Source: Verrucomicrobiia bacterium (lineage in GTDB: Bacteria; Verrucomicrobiota; Verrucomicrobiia; Verrucomicrobiales; DEV007). Taken from it: a stretch of DNA of 64,000 nucleotides. The stretch is taken from contig JAUIAH010000007.1 of the NCBI GenBank assembly GCA_030425385.1, positions 124,001-188,000 of the forward strand, in the 5' to 3' direction. The translations under genes and the position numbers were made by a program. Of this stretch, positions 34,322 to 44,200 are shown piece by piece; within the stretch, counting starts at the first letter, position 1, and the number at the start of each line of letters is the position of its first letter. A model generated the notes under the pieces. The model worked only from the letters and a program-made list of their open reading frames with translations, searched no databases and was not told the origin of the DNA.

Positions 34322-35023
34322 ATGGCCATGCAAGGCCGGTGGATACTTCTAGCAGCACTGACTCCCATTGTCATTGTCATCGCATGCTCGAGTCCGAAAC
34401 AATATGGACGCAAGCCGCTGCGAGACTATTCCTCCCCTCGGGCATCCTCAACGAGTTACAGTGGGCGTCCGGTGTCGTCGACGAGTGCGGCTGCCATGCT
34501 GGCACAGGTGCGATTGGTGCGTGACTTCGTTCCCAAAGGACGCCATTCGCGGCGTCGGCATCGTCCGATGCGGCCGCGCTACATCACCATTCACAGCACC
34601 CAGAACTACTCGGGCGACGCCTATGCGCATGCGCGAGCCATGAAGCGGGGGGCCTTCAGCGTGAGTTGGCACTACACGGTGCAGGACAACGTGGCCATCC
34701 AGCATCTCCCTACCAATGAGCAGGGCAAGCACGCGGACTTTGATGGACCGGGCAATCGCTACAGCATTGGCATCGAGATGTGCGAGCACCGTGGCAACAA
34801 CCGCTCACGTACCCTGGACCGGACAGCGAAGCTTACGGCCTATCTCATGAAGCGTCATAACATTCCCATCACCAACGTCGTGCCGCACTATCATTGGCCG
34901 CGACGCGGGAAACGGCCTCCCAACAAGAATTGCCCCCATTTCCTCATGACCAACGGACGCCCGGGGGCGAAGTGGTATGCGTTTCGAAATCAGGTGAACC
35001 GCTACTATCGCGCGATCCGTTAG
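34322..35023 (+). CDS. lipoprotein N-acetylmuramoyl-L-alanine amidase (Amidase_2)
   Basis: A 233-residue protein with a lipoprotein signal ('TPIVIVIACSS', lipobox VIAC), a serine-rich linker and an Amidase_2 domain from about residue 80: 'RPRYITIHSTQNYSGDAYAH' with the first zinc histidine, 'SWHYTVQDNVAIQHL', 'YSIGIEMCEH' and the last zinc site 'HYHWPRRGKRPPNKNCPHF'. It cleaves the bond between muramic acid and the stem peptide. Anchored to a membrane facing the periplasm. Another ATG two codons later is possible. Ends two bases from the end of thiS. Confidence 0.88.
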   Translation: MAMQGRWILLAALTPIVIVIACSSPKQYGRKPLRDYSSPRASSTSYSGRPVSSTSAAAMLAQVRLVRDFVPKGRHSRRRHRPMRPRYITIHSTQNYSGDAYAHARAMKRGAFSVSWHYTVQDNVAIQHLPTNEQGKHADFDGPGNRYSIGIEMCEHRGNNRSRTLDRTAKLTAYLMKRHNIPITNVVPHYHWPRRGKRPPNKNCPHFLMTNGRPGAKWYAFRNQVNRYYRAIR

Positions 35024-35025
35024 GG

Positions 35026-35229
35026 TTAGCCGCCAGCGACGATGAGAATGATCTCGAGCTGATCTCCCTCGCGCACGGAGGTCTCGGCGTGCTCGCGCTG
35101 ATGAAGAGCCACGCCGTTGTGCTCGACCAGCACGGGTTTCTCCCCGAATCCCAACGTGTCCAGAAGGGTTGGTAGCATCATGGATTCGCAATCAAAGCTG
35201 CGGGATTCCCCATTCAATCGTAGCGTCAT
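35026..35229 (-). CDS. thiS: sulfur carrier protein ThiS
   Basis: A 67-residue ubiquitin-fold protein starting 'MTLRLNGESRSF' and ending in the required Gly-Gly ('ILIVAGG'), where sulfur is carried as a thiocarboxylate for the thiazole of thiamin. Directly downstream of thiH (nine bases). ThiG, the partner that uses both, is not in this window. Confidence 0.9.
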   Translation of the reverse strand: MTLRLNGESRSFDCESMMLPTLLDTLGFGEKPVLVEHNGVALHQREHAETSVREGDQLEIILIVAGG

Positions 35230-35238
35230 GTGTCGTTG

Positions 35239-36366
35239 TTAGGCTGATTGGCGTTGCAGGATAGCTTCATCCCAATCTTTCCATACGGGATCAAGTCCCT
35301 TTCGCCGGAGCATCGCGGCGACTTCCGCGGCTGAACGGTCGTCCGCGATGCCGAATTGTTCGGTAGCCTGGCCTTCTCCTGCCTCTTCCAGCTCGACGCG
35401 CCGACCGCGTACAGTCAGATGCAAGTCCTCGGTGCCTTGCCCGGTGTAGCCGCCTGGTTCCGTGTGGCTACCGGCGCTCATGGAGGTGATGCCTAACGGA
35501 GCCACCGCATCGCGCAGGGCTGCGGGTTCGCGCGTGCTGAGTACGATGCCTACTTCGGGGAAACTCAGGCGGAAGGCGGCGATGAGTTGGACGAAATGAG
35601 TGTCCTCTAGCAGATACTTGGGTTGAAAGACCCCGGCGTGAGGGCGCATGCGAGGGAAACTAACCGTGTAGGAAGCTTTCCAGCATGTACGCATGAGGTA
35701 CTCCAGATGCGCGGCCAAGCCGAGCGCCTCTGTTCGCCAATCTGCTAGTCCAAAGAGGGCGCCAATGCCAATGCGGCGGAAGCCGCCCGCATAGGCACGT
35801 TCGGGACATTCCAAGCGCCAATCGAAATCTTTCTTGGGACCCGCCGTGTGCAGTTCTTGGTAGGCCTCGCGATCGTAGGTTTCTTGGTAGACGACGAGTC
35901 CTTCGCAACCGGCGATGACCATCCGTTCATACTCGTCCGCTTCCATGGGCCCCACCTCGAGGGCAATGGTAGGGACAAAGGTCTTGAGCGCGCGGATGCA
36001 TTTCTCCAGATAGCCGTTGGAGACAAATTTAGGATGTTCTCCTGCGACGAGCAATAGATGGCGGAATCCCATCTCTGCGAGGTGCTGCGCCTCGGCCACC
36101 ACCTGTGGGATGTCCAGGGTCACCCGAAGAATGGCGTTGTCTCTAGAGAATCCGCAGTAGGTGCAATTGTTGATGCATTCGTTAGACAAATACACCGGGG
36201 CAAAGAGACGCATGGTCTTGCCGAAATGTTGTCGTGTCCGCGCCCGTGCGGCCTGCGCCATGCTTTCCAGTTCCCCGCGCGATTTGGGAGCGAGGAAATG
36301 CTCGAACCTCTTGAGGAGTGGTGAGCGTTCCTGGGGAAGGCGGTTGAAATGGGGAACAAAGGACAC
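35239..36366 (-). CDS. thiH: 2-iminoacetate synthase ThiH
   Basis: A 375-residue radical SAM enzyme that cleaves tyrosine to dehydroglycine and p-cresol for thiazole synthesis. The iron-sulfur cysteines are Cys64, Cys68 and Cys71 in 'SNECINNCTYCGFSR'; 'PRMRPHAGVFQPKYLLED' and 'SMSAGSHTEPGGY' also match the family. A GTG start at 36366 gives the family length; the frame stays open to an ATG at 36432, which would add 22 residues of unlike composition. Upstream of thiS. Confidence 0.92.
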   Translation of the reverse strand: MSFVPHFNRLPQERSPLLKRFEHFLAPKSRGELESMAQAARARTRQHFGKTMRLFAPVYLSNECINNCTYCGFSRDNAILRVTLDIPQVVAEAQHLAEMGFRHLLLVAGEHPKFVSNGYLEKCIRALKTFVPTIALEVGPMEADEYERMVIAGCEGLVVYQETYDREAYQELHTAGPKKDFDWRLECPERAYAGGFRRIGIGALFGLADWRTEALGLAAHLEYLMRTCWKASYTVSFPRMRPHAGVFQPKYLLEDTHFVQLIAAFRLSFPEVGIVLSTREPAALRDAVAPLGITSMSAGSHTEPGGYTGQGTEDLHLTVRGRRVELEEAGEGQATEQFGIADDRSAAEVAAMLRRKGLDPVWKDWDEAILQRQSA

Positions 36367-36443
36367 GGGAGGGTAGGAATCGCCTCGCCTGACGCGAGTG
36401 TCAAGACGCGTGCAATCTGCGATTTTGCCCATAGACTGCCGCC

Positions 36444-36542
36444 ATGCCCAGGATCGACGACCCCACCGAGAATCGCCTGCTAGCTGCGTGGATGGCGAGA
36501 CAAACGGCCGCGTGCGTCGCGGCTGCCGATCACGCCATCTAG
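36444..36542 (+). CDS. possible 32-residue leader peptide
   Basis: A short frame from ATG 36444 to TAG 36540-36542 encoding 'MPRIDDPTENRLLAAW' and 16 more residues. It ends four bases before the start of the metallophosphoesterase gene. The position suits a coupled small protein or leader, but nothing else supports it. Confidence 0.25.
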   Translation: MPRIDDPTENRLLAAWMARQTAACVAAADHAI

Positions 36543-36546
36543 CATC

Positions 36547-37380
36547 ATGATGGCAGCTTTTCCCGAACCCATTCGCATCCTCTCAGACTTACACTTGGGG
36601 CATGAAGCCTGCGCGTTGCCCGATGCCAATGCCATCCGCCCCCTGTTGGAAGGGGCGCGGACGGTAGTCTTCAATGGGGACACCATCGAGGTCCGCGCCC
36701 GTGCCTTCAAAAGGCGCGCCGCGGAGGAACGTGAGCGGCTCGATGCCTTACTTAAGGAGTTGGGCGTCGAGAAGGTGCTCTTTCTGACAGGAAACCATGA
36801 CCCTCGCATCAGCGATTGCCATCATCTGGAACTTTGTGAGGGCAAGCTTCTCGTGACGCATGGAGATTTCCTTTTCCGTTATGTGTCGCCGTGGAGTCAG
36901 AAACTGCGCCACTGTCGCCCTAAGATTGATGCGATCTTGGAAGACATGGACAAGGATCGGTGGGCTAGCGACTTGGAGTATCGATTGGCAATCACGCGGG
37001 ACTGCTGTGACGTCCTCGAAGTCATTCAGAAAGCTTCCCCTGAGGGGTGGCGCGGCGTGGTGAGTTATTATGCCAAAGAGTTCTGGCCACCGACGAGGCT
37101 CTTCACGATTGCCCATGTGTGGCTACGATCTCCCGCACTGATGGCTGCGGCTCTTGAGCAGTACCGTCCCCAATCGCAAGCCGTGCTCTTTGGACACATC
37201 CATTACCCCGGGATCTGGCAGAAACGCCAACGATGGATCATCAACACGGGTGGCTATGTGAGTATGGTGCGCGCTCAGGTAGCCGACCTGCAGGGCACGA
37301 CCTTACGGATACACCGTGTCGATCTGCGCGACGGTCTGTGTCACTTGGCAACGGAGCCTCGGGTGATCGCGCTCGCTTAA
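36547..37380 (+). CDS. calcineurin-like metallophosphoesterase (LpxH-like)
   Basis: A 277-residue cytoplasmic phosphoesterase. Metal-binding motifs: 'RILSDLHLGHEA' (DxH), 'VVFNGDTIEV' (GD), 'FLTGNHDPRIS' (GNHD), 'LLVTHGD' and 'VLFGHIHYPGIW' (GHxH). The arrangement is like UDP-diacylglucosamine hydrolases of the LpxH type, but the middle part differs and the substrate is not clear. Converges with the degenerate amidase gene at 37393. Confidence 0.8.
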   Translation: MMAAFPEPIRILSDLHLGHEACALPDANAIRPLLEGARTVVFNGDTIEVRARAFKRRAAEERERLDALLKELGVEKVLFLTGNHDPRISDCHHLELCEGKLLVTHGDFLFRYVSPWSQKLRHCRPKIDAILEDMDKDRWASDLEYRLAITRDCCDVLEVIQKASPEGWRGVVSYYAKEFWPPTRLFTIAHVWLRSPALMAAALEQYRPQSQAVLFGHIHYPGIWQKRQRWIINTGGYVSMVRAQVADLQGTTLRIHRVDLRDGLCHLATEPRVIALA

Positions 37381-37392
37381 AGCCCTGTTAGG

Positions 37393-38361
37393 TCAGGGCG
37401 TTTGTGGCTCAAGGGCGGTGCGGAATTGGCGCAGTCCGCGAACGAGGGCCGCGCCGAGGTGTTCGGCTGAGGCTTTGCTTTCGCTAGGGATGTGAATGGT
37501 GACCGCGGGTTCGGTTGCTGTTTCCAAGAAGGCATTCCGCGCACGGCGCAGACCGCCATCAAGAACGCCTTCGACTGTCTCCATGAGCGTCGCGTGGAGG
37601 GCCATGGCGAGAGCCACATTCTCCTTATCCTGCGTGTTGCCCACCACGCGGTTATTGTCGTCGCGTTGGGATGAGTCGCCAAAGGCGGGCGTGCCGTAAG
37701 GGGCGAGTGATAGGGTGGCCAACTCATCCGTGTCGGCCTTATCGACCAGTTGGATACGCGCAAAGATGGGGGTCTCGGATCCCTCTTCGGGAAGAGCGGT
37801 GATGGCTTTCATTTCAAAGGCGGCCAGGGCGCGCCCGCAGTGTTTGGCTACCTCGGAAGAAAGGCTGTCCTCGGCAGCAGCCTGCAAGAGGATGGTTGGT
37901 TCACTCGTGGAAGGGCGCGTCCATTTGGGAGGGCGGATCGTGGGATCGATGAGGAGAGAGAGGTCGACACGCGAAATGTAAGGACGATTCTCAAAGCGCA
38001 CGGGAGGGAAGCTTAGAAAGGCCTTGTACCCTTTCACTTGCGCCTGTTGCAAGCCGACGAGGAATCGGAGAGTGACAAGAGGCGATTCGAGAATCACTTC
38101 ATCCCCGACGATGTCGAGAGTCTCGAAGCGATAGAACGCTTGGACATCTTCGAAGCGCACATACTCGCGATCATCTTGGCGTAAGACGTGCCATTCCCAG
38201 TTGCCGCGTTTCTCCACCCGCTCCAAGGGGGGAGGTGGTGTGTGGACGAGATTGGGAGCCTCTAGCGAAGGCGTTTCTTGAGCCGCTACCAGGGTGAGGC
38301 TCAGAATGCCAATCAATAGAGCGGCTGGTGTGTTTGTGTTGGAGGGAAACCACACAGGCAT
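37393..38361 (-). CDS. AmiC-like protein lacking zinc ligands
   Basis: A 322-residue exported protein with a signal peptide ('TPAALLIGILSLTLVAAQ'). Residues about 40-145 fit the N-terminal beta domain seen with AmiC-type amidases ('REYVRFEDVQAFY'). The rest follows the second half of an Amidase_3 domain: 'DDNNRVVGNTQDKENVALAM', 'GLRRARNAFLE', 'PAVTIHIP' and 'HLGAALVRGLRQF'. The GHGG and glutamate motifs that bind zinc are not found in the place where they should be. It is probably a catalytically dead relative that regulates or localises real amidases. The ATG at 38361 was taken for the signal peptide; the frame is open far upstream. Confidence 0.65.
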   Translation of the reverse strand: MPVWFPSNTNTPAALLIGILSLTLVAAQETPSLEAPNLVHTPPPPLERVEKRGNWEWHVLRQDDREYVRFEDVQAFYRFETLDIVGDEVILESPLVTLRFLVGLQQAQVKGYKAFLSFPPVRFENRPYISRVDLSLLIDPTIRPPKWTRPSTSEPTILLQAAAEDSLSSEVAKHCGRALAAFEMKAITALPEEGSETPIFARIQLVDKADTDELATLSLAPYGTPAFGDSSQRDDNNRVVGNTQDKENVALAMALHATLMETVEGVLDGGLRRARNAFLETATEPAVTIHIPSESKASAEHLGAALVRGLRQFRTALEPQTP

Positions 38362-38414
38362 GCGTGATGGTCTGGCCAAGTCCAGAAGAAAGCAACCACC
38401 TAGTCGCACCGGCT

Positions 38415-39416
38415 TCAGGCCGCCTTTGCCTGGCGCACGACTTGTCGCCATGTGGCCGCTCCCTTTGGGCGATAGAAGGGAAAGAGCAATCCACCGAGCA
38501 CGCTCCAAGCTGCGCTCATTCCAAAGCCGAGTAACGAAACCATGACGCCGCGCTCTGGCGCTACCTGGCACAATTGTGAAAGGAAGGATTCTAACAACGT
38601 TTCGCGTAATCCTAGGCCGGAGATGGAGACGGGTAGCGTGGTGATGACGTCGACCACCGGCATGATGGTAAAGAGATCCAGCCAGCGGACGCCTGCCTGC
38701 ACCGCCTGTGCCCCGCACCCGAAGGTAGCAAAGTAGAGGAGGTGAATGAAGAAAGAGAGAAAGATACCGAGAAGGCTCGCTGGCCAATGCCTGATGAAGA
38801 GCGTGAGCGTATCACAGAAGCGGATGGCGTGATCCCGCCATGGAAGTCCTGGCGGCGTGCGCTTGGTGAGGCCTAGCAAAGCTACAAGAAAGAGAAAGCC
38901 TACTCCAATGAGGGAGGCTCCTAGATAGATACCGGCAAAGAGAGCGATCTGAGATGAGAGACCGGTAGTGGCTAGCCATTCCCAGCGTGTGAGGCAGAAA
39001 TAGGCGTAGAAGAAGATGACCACGGGGAGCCCGCACAGGTGATCCATCAGAATGCTCGCCACGGCCTGGCTCTTCTTCTGTGGGAAGCGTCGAATGAGAT
39101 AGAGAATTTTGATCGCGTCGCCGCCAACAGCACCGATCAGGATTAGATTAAAGAAGCCGCCGATGAGGCTGAGTTTCGTCGTTTCTCCCCAGGACAAGTG
39201 CAGGCCTTGGAGGCGGAGGAAAAGTTGCCAACGAACGATGCCTAAAGCGACAACGCCCCCCGCGACGAGCAAACCGATGCCTAACCAGGAAAGATCTGCC
39301 TGGAGAATCGCTTCCCACAAGCCCTGATGGATCTCGGGCCGAGCGGCCAACCAGGCAAGGCAACCAACGCTGACCGCCACCTGAAACCAGGTGAGGTAGG
39401 GGCGACCGCTACTCAT
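38415..39416 (-). CDS. lysylphosphatidylglycerol synthase-like membrane protein
   Basis: A 333-residue integral membrane protein of the UPF0104 / LPG_synthase_TM group, with about eight helices. Typical motifs: 'IGAVGGDAIKILYLIRR', 'SILMDHLCGL' and 'LPVSISGLGLRE'. The group covers flippase parts of MprF and polyprenyl-linked glycosyltransferase partners such as AglD; the catalytic domain of MprF is absent. It likely moves or modifies lipids. Lies between a sulfatase and the AmiC-like protein on the same strand. Confidence 0.85.
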   Translation of the reverse strand: MSSGRPYLTWFQVAVSVGCLAWLAARPEIHQGLWEAILQADLSWLGIGLLVAGGVVALGIVRWQLFLRLQGLHLSWGETTKLSLIGGFFNLILIGAVGGDAIKILYLIRRFPQKKSQAVASILMDHLCGLPVVIFFYAYFCLTRWEWLATTGLSSQIALFAGIYLGASLIGVGFLFLVALLGLTKRTPPGLPWRDHAIRFCDTLTLFIRHWPASLLGIFLSFFIHLLYFATFGCGAQAVQAGVRWLDLFTIMPVVDVITTLPVSISGLGLRETLLESFLSQLCQVAPERGVMVSLLGFGMSAAWSVLGGLLFPFYRPKGAATWRQVVRQAKAA

Positions 39417-39440
39417 GAATGCATGGTAGACCTGACAGAA

Positions 39441-41102
39441 TCACGAACGCGGTTTGCGCTTCTGCAAGGCGGCTTCGCGGCGCTCTCGGAAAGCCTTGGA
39501 AAGGGCGATGGCCTTGGCGCGATCTGCGTCGTCGTAGTCCCAGAATTCTTGAACGACCGCTTCGCACTTTGGATAGTGAGAACCGTCATCACCGATATCC
39601 TGGCGCATCTTGGCAAAGGCCGCTTTCAATGCATCGCGAATCTCAGTATAAGCCGGATCATCATAAACATTGTGCAACTCCTGGGGATCTTTGACTAGGT
39701 CGTAGAGTTCCCAGCCGGGAGGCGTTTGATTCTCACCTTCGTAGTCGCAGCCATAGAAATAGATCAGCTTGTGCGTCTTGGTGCGATAAGCCATCTCGCC
39801 CGGATTGTCATGGTGCGCCATGTGCATCCAATAGCGATAGTACACGGCCTTCTTCCAATCTGATGGCTCTTCGTTTCCCTCACAGATGGTGCGAAAGGAG
39901 CGCCCTTGCATCGCCTCTGGCCGAGGGACGCCGGCATAGTCGAGCATGAGAGCAGGGAAATCGATATTCTCTACTAGCGTGTCCGAGCGTTGTCCTGCGG
40001 GAATGGAGGCAGGATGACGGATGATGAGCGGCATGCGCTGGGATTCCTCGTAAGCCCAGCGCTTGTCTTGAAAGTCCTTCTCGCCTAACCAGAAACCTTG
40101 GTCACCTGTGTAGATGATCAGCGTATTGTCGAACAGATCGTGTGCTTTGAGATAGTGAAAGAGGCGGCTGAGATTATCGTCCACACCTTTGACACAGCGG
40201 AGGTATTTCTTGAGATACGCTTGATAGGCGAGCCGCGTCGTTTCCTTTTCGGAATAGGTATCGACCTGGTAGCCTTCTGGGAACTCTTCTGGAAAGCGGT
40301 CGTAGAGATCCACGGCATAGGAACGGCGAGGATTGCGCTTGCCGATCGAGGTGCCAATGTGAGGTATCAACTCATCTAAATGGCCACGGGTGGCAATGGA
40401 TCCCCAGGTGGCAGGCACTTCGTAGAGGGTGGCAGGCTCCGGGATCTCGACATCCGCCAGGTAGGACTGATAACGCGGCGCATTCTCAAAGAAATCGTGT
40501 GGAGCTTTGTACTGATGACAGACAAAGAAGGGTTTCGACGGATCGTATTTCTTCTTAAACCAATCCAGCGTCGAATCGGTGATCGCATCCGAGGAGTGTT
40601 CACCCTTGTGCGTGACGGTATTCTGAGGCCATGGTTTGTCTCCCTGGACGCGAAACTCTGTGTCGTAATACTTCCCTTGGCCGGGAAGCACTTTGTAATA
40701 ATCAAAGTTGGGCTCTACTTTGAGATGCCATTTCCCGATCATGGCTGTTTGATAGCCGCTCTCACGAAGCAACAATGGCAGTGTCTGATTGGCTGGCTGC
40801 ACCCGCCCACCAAGATCGAAGACGCCATTGTGATGATTGTAAAGGCCGGTGAGAATGCAAGCGCGCGACGGTGTGCAGATGGAGTTGGTGCAGAAGGCAT
40901 TGTCGAAGACAATCCCCTCTGCTCCCAGCTGATCGAGAGTGGGCGTGGGATTCAACGCTTTTAAGACCGTGGCGTAGGCGCCCACGGCCTGAGCCGTGTG
41001 ATCGTCCGACATGATGAAGAGAATATTCGGACGTTCTTGTGCTAGGATAGGAGGGACAAGTGAAAGAGTCGCCCAGAAGACAGCGAGGATTGGCAAACGC
41101 AT
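39441..41102 (-). CDS. secreted type I sulfatase, second copy type
   Basis: A 553-residue sulfatase with a signal peptide ('PILAVFWATLSLVPPILA'). Active-site elements: 'NILFIMSDDHTAQAVG', the formylglycine motif CTPSR (Cys76), 'AMIGKWHLK', 'YKAPHDFFENAPRY' and 'IIYTGDQGFWLGE'. It resembles sulfatases acting on glycosaminoglycan-like or other sulfated polysaccharides, more than the enzyme at 6520-8055, with which it shares only the core motifs. The ATG at 41102 is chosen for the signal peptide. Divergent from the kinase gene. Confidence 0.92.
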   Translation of the reverse strand: MRLPILAVFWATLSLVPPILAQERPNILFIMSDDHTAQAVGAYATVLKALNPTPTLDQLGAEGIVFDNAFCTNSICTPSRACILTGLYNHHNGVFDLGGRVQPANQTLPLLLRESGYQTAMIGKWHLKVEPNFDYYKVLPGQGKYYDTEFRVQGDKPWPQNTVTHKGEHSSDAITDSTLDWFKKKYDPSKPFFVCHQYKAPHDFFENAPRYQSYLADVEIPEPATLYEVPATWGSIATRGHLDELIPHIGTSIGKRNPRRSYAVDLYDRFPEEFPEGYQVDTYSEKETTRLAYQAYLKKYLRCVKGVDDNLSRLFHYLKAHDLFDNTLIIYTGDQGFWLGEKDFQDKRWAYEESQRMPLIIRHPASIPAGQRSDTLVENIDFPALMLDYAGVPRPEAMQGRSFRTICEGNEEPSDWKKAVYYRYWMHMAHHDNPGEMAYRTKTHKLIYFYGCDYEGENQTPPGWELYDLVKDPQELHNVYDDPAYTEIRDALKAAFAKMRQDIGDDGSHYPKCEAVVQEFWDYDDADRAKAIALSKAFRERREAALQKRKPRS

Positions 41103-41238
41103 GGCGGCAGTTTGGCGTGCGGATCGAGGGAAAGCAAGACCACTTCGGTCGGCCGCGGTTTCCTCGGGCTCTCGCGTGATCGAAATGGAGGAATAGACTG
41201 CTCGACGACGCGAAAAGGCTTCGCTAAGGGTTAGATCC

Positions 41239-44200
41239 ATGAGTGATGGTCAGGGTTCACAAGAAGGTCCAAACATGGAAGACGTGAGTGACCGTATCGT
41301 GCGTCGTCTCTTTGCGCCCGTGACGGAAACGTATCAACCGTTGCCGACGACCGATGAGCTGGAAGAACTTTTCCCGCGTTGGGAAGGCGTGGGGGTGGCG
41401 ACACGCACGGAGCACCTTCTCGTCCAGCGGTTGCGGCGGCGTGATGATGGGCAGTTGGGGCGGCTCGTCTTCGCCACGGGGAAGATGATGAAAGAGCCTT
41501 GGCGGGACTTGGAGGAAACGCACCCTAACATCGTGCAGATTCTGGAATCTGCCTGCACCGAGGATTATCATTATCATATCTTCGAAGACTTTTCGGGGGC
41601 GACCTTGGCAGAGGCGATTGAGACCGGGCAGCTGACCCAGGACGCTCTCGCAAACAAGGTGATCCCCCTGATACGCGAGGCCGTGAACTACGCGCGCACC
41701 AAAGGCTTACCGCTGGACACGCGGACGACGGCGATCGGCTACAATCAAGAGGGGAAGATCACCCTGGCGCCTTTCGGAGAACAGCCATCCATCGGGGAAG
41801 GGGCGAGCTTAGATGACATGGTTCTGGGTGGCGATCAGCCCTTGGTCGGGAGTTGGATTGGGCCCTATCGGCTGCTGGAAATGATCGGTGAAGGTGGCTT
41901 CGCGGAGGTCTATCGGGCGGAGCAGCAGACGCCGGTGGTGCGGCACGTGGCGATCAAAGTGCTGAAGGCGGGCATGGAATCTGAGGATATCGTGGCCCGC
42001 TTCGCCGCAGAGAGGCAGGCCCTTGCGCGCATGGATCATCCTGGCATTGCGCAAATCTTTGATGGCGGCCAAACGAGTGGCGGGCGGCCGTATTTCGTCA
42101 TGGAACTGGTGGAAGGGCTGCCGCTTTCAATGTTTTGTCAGGATCATGCGTTGAAGCTGGAGCAGCGGTTGCGGCTCTTCTGCGATGTGTGTCAGGCAGT
42201 GGAGCATGCGCACGGCAAGGGCGTCATTCACCGGGATCTGAAGCCTTCCAATATTCTCGTCGCTAACAAGCCTAGCGATACCGGATCTTTCGCCGTCAAA
42301 GTGATCGATTTCGGGATCGCCAAAGCGATGGGGGGCTCGAAACTGACGGAGAAGACGCTGCATACCAAGCACTATCAATTTCTCGGATCGCTGAGCTACA
42401 TCAGTCCTGAGCAGATAGCTTCCCGAGGCGATGTGGATGCGCGCTCAGATGTCTATGCGCTCGGATGCATTCTGTATGAAATGCTGGCGGGAACCACGCC
42501 GATGACGTCAAAGTTCATTGCCGATACCTCTCACTACGCAGCGGCTGACGCGATCATGCACACGGATTTCGATCCACCCTCGGTCCGAAACCCGCATGCG
42601 CATGTGCCCCTGGCATTGGATTCCGTGACCATGATGGCGCTGGAGAAGGAGCCGGAGCGCCGGTATGAATCAGCGCAAGCGTTAGGCGAAGATGTGCGCC
42701 GTTTCCTCGAGCACATCCCCGTACTGGCCACGGCGCCGACCCTTTGGGACAAGGTGTGCAAACTGGCTATCCGTCACAAAGTTGCTGCCAGCATGTCTGC
42801 TGTCGCCGTGGTTAGCCTGCTTACGGCGACGGCATTGAGTGTCTGGGGTTGGTTGCGAGCGGAAGCCGCTGAGGGAGAAGCGGAACAGCATCTCTATAAC
42901 ACGCGAATCAAACAGTGTCAGGACGCGTTGGAGAACGGCGAGATGCGCCAATTCTGGGAAACGATGGCGTTGTATGCGGGGGAAGCGGGAGAGAGATTTC
43001 GTGGTTGGGAGTGGGATTGGTTAGCCACTCAGGGCAATGCAGCCCACCGCATCATTCAGGCGCACGAAACTGGTGTGGAAGCCCTGGCCATGAACCCCAA
43101 CGGAGCGACCTTTGCCACGGCTGGTACTGATGGGTGGGTGGCCGTTTGGGAGGTGGCCTCGGGTGAGTGCGCGGTCCGACTCCGCTGCCACGTGGGCGCA
43201 GCATTGTGTCTTTGTTGGAGTCATGATGGCACCTTCCTGGTGACGGGTGGTGCCGACCACTCGGTGACGGTTTGGGACACCGCTGGCTGGGAGAAGGTGG
43301 CGCGTCTGGCGCATCATGTGTCGCCGGTAGAGGCCGTGGCGTGGCATCCAGGGGAGACACGCTTTGCATCCAGCTCCCTTTCGGGAACGGTGGCTCTTTG
43401 GGGAATGAGTGAGGGCGAATGGCGCCGTGAGGGAGGGTGTGCCGTGCCAGCGACCGTCCGAGACCTCGCGTGGATCGGTGATGGGTCATTGGCGATTGCT
43501 CGAGGGGGAGGGAGATCTGAGATCTATCATTGGAACATCGGTACTGGGAAGGTCACTTGCCCGTATCGAAAGGAGCGGATCTGTGATGTGACCGTGGCCT
43601 GGCATCCCGAGAGGCGCCTCATGGCACACAGTTATACCAATCAACGGATCTGTCTGCTTCCGCTGACGGAGGGCGGCGAGGGTTACCTCGAAGATGTCTA
43701 CCGTGAACCTGCGCATAAGCAGACCATTCGGCAGTTGGCCTGGCAACCTGGGGCAGGAGCGTTACTCGCTTCGGTAGGGGACGATTGGGTCCTCCGCGTG
43801 TGGGACCTCTTCAACGATGAAGGGAAGGATCCTTTGCGAGCCATGCTGCCCGGGCACCGCGGGTCGGTGACGGGCGTGGCGTGGACGCGTGATGGCGAGG
43901 AACTGGTGACCTGCAGCCGCGATGGCACCGTTCGGTTCTGGTATCCTAAGAAGCATTTGGTAGAACTGAAGTCGCCCATCTACGAGGGTAAAGAAATCTC
44001 GGGTGCAGCCATGGATTGGATGAATGATGGTGAGCACCTGGCGGTCACGTATTATGATCGTGGGTTGATTGGCCTCTGGCATCATTCCTGGGAACGCGAT
44101 CCCAAATTGATACGTGGTGACTATATACAAAGCATGACTGCCTGGCGTCCTGGAGATGATGATCAGTTTGTGGTAAAGTCTCCTGAAGGTCATATTATCC

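Noticed and set aside
37393-38787. 464-residue version of the AmiC-like protein
   Set aside because: The extra N-terminal 142 residues are antisense-like and overlap the upstream membrane protein gene; a good signal peptide begins at 38361.
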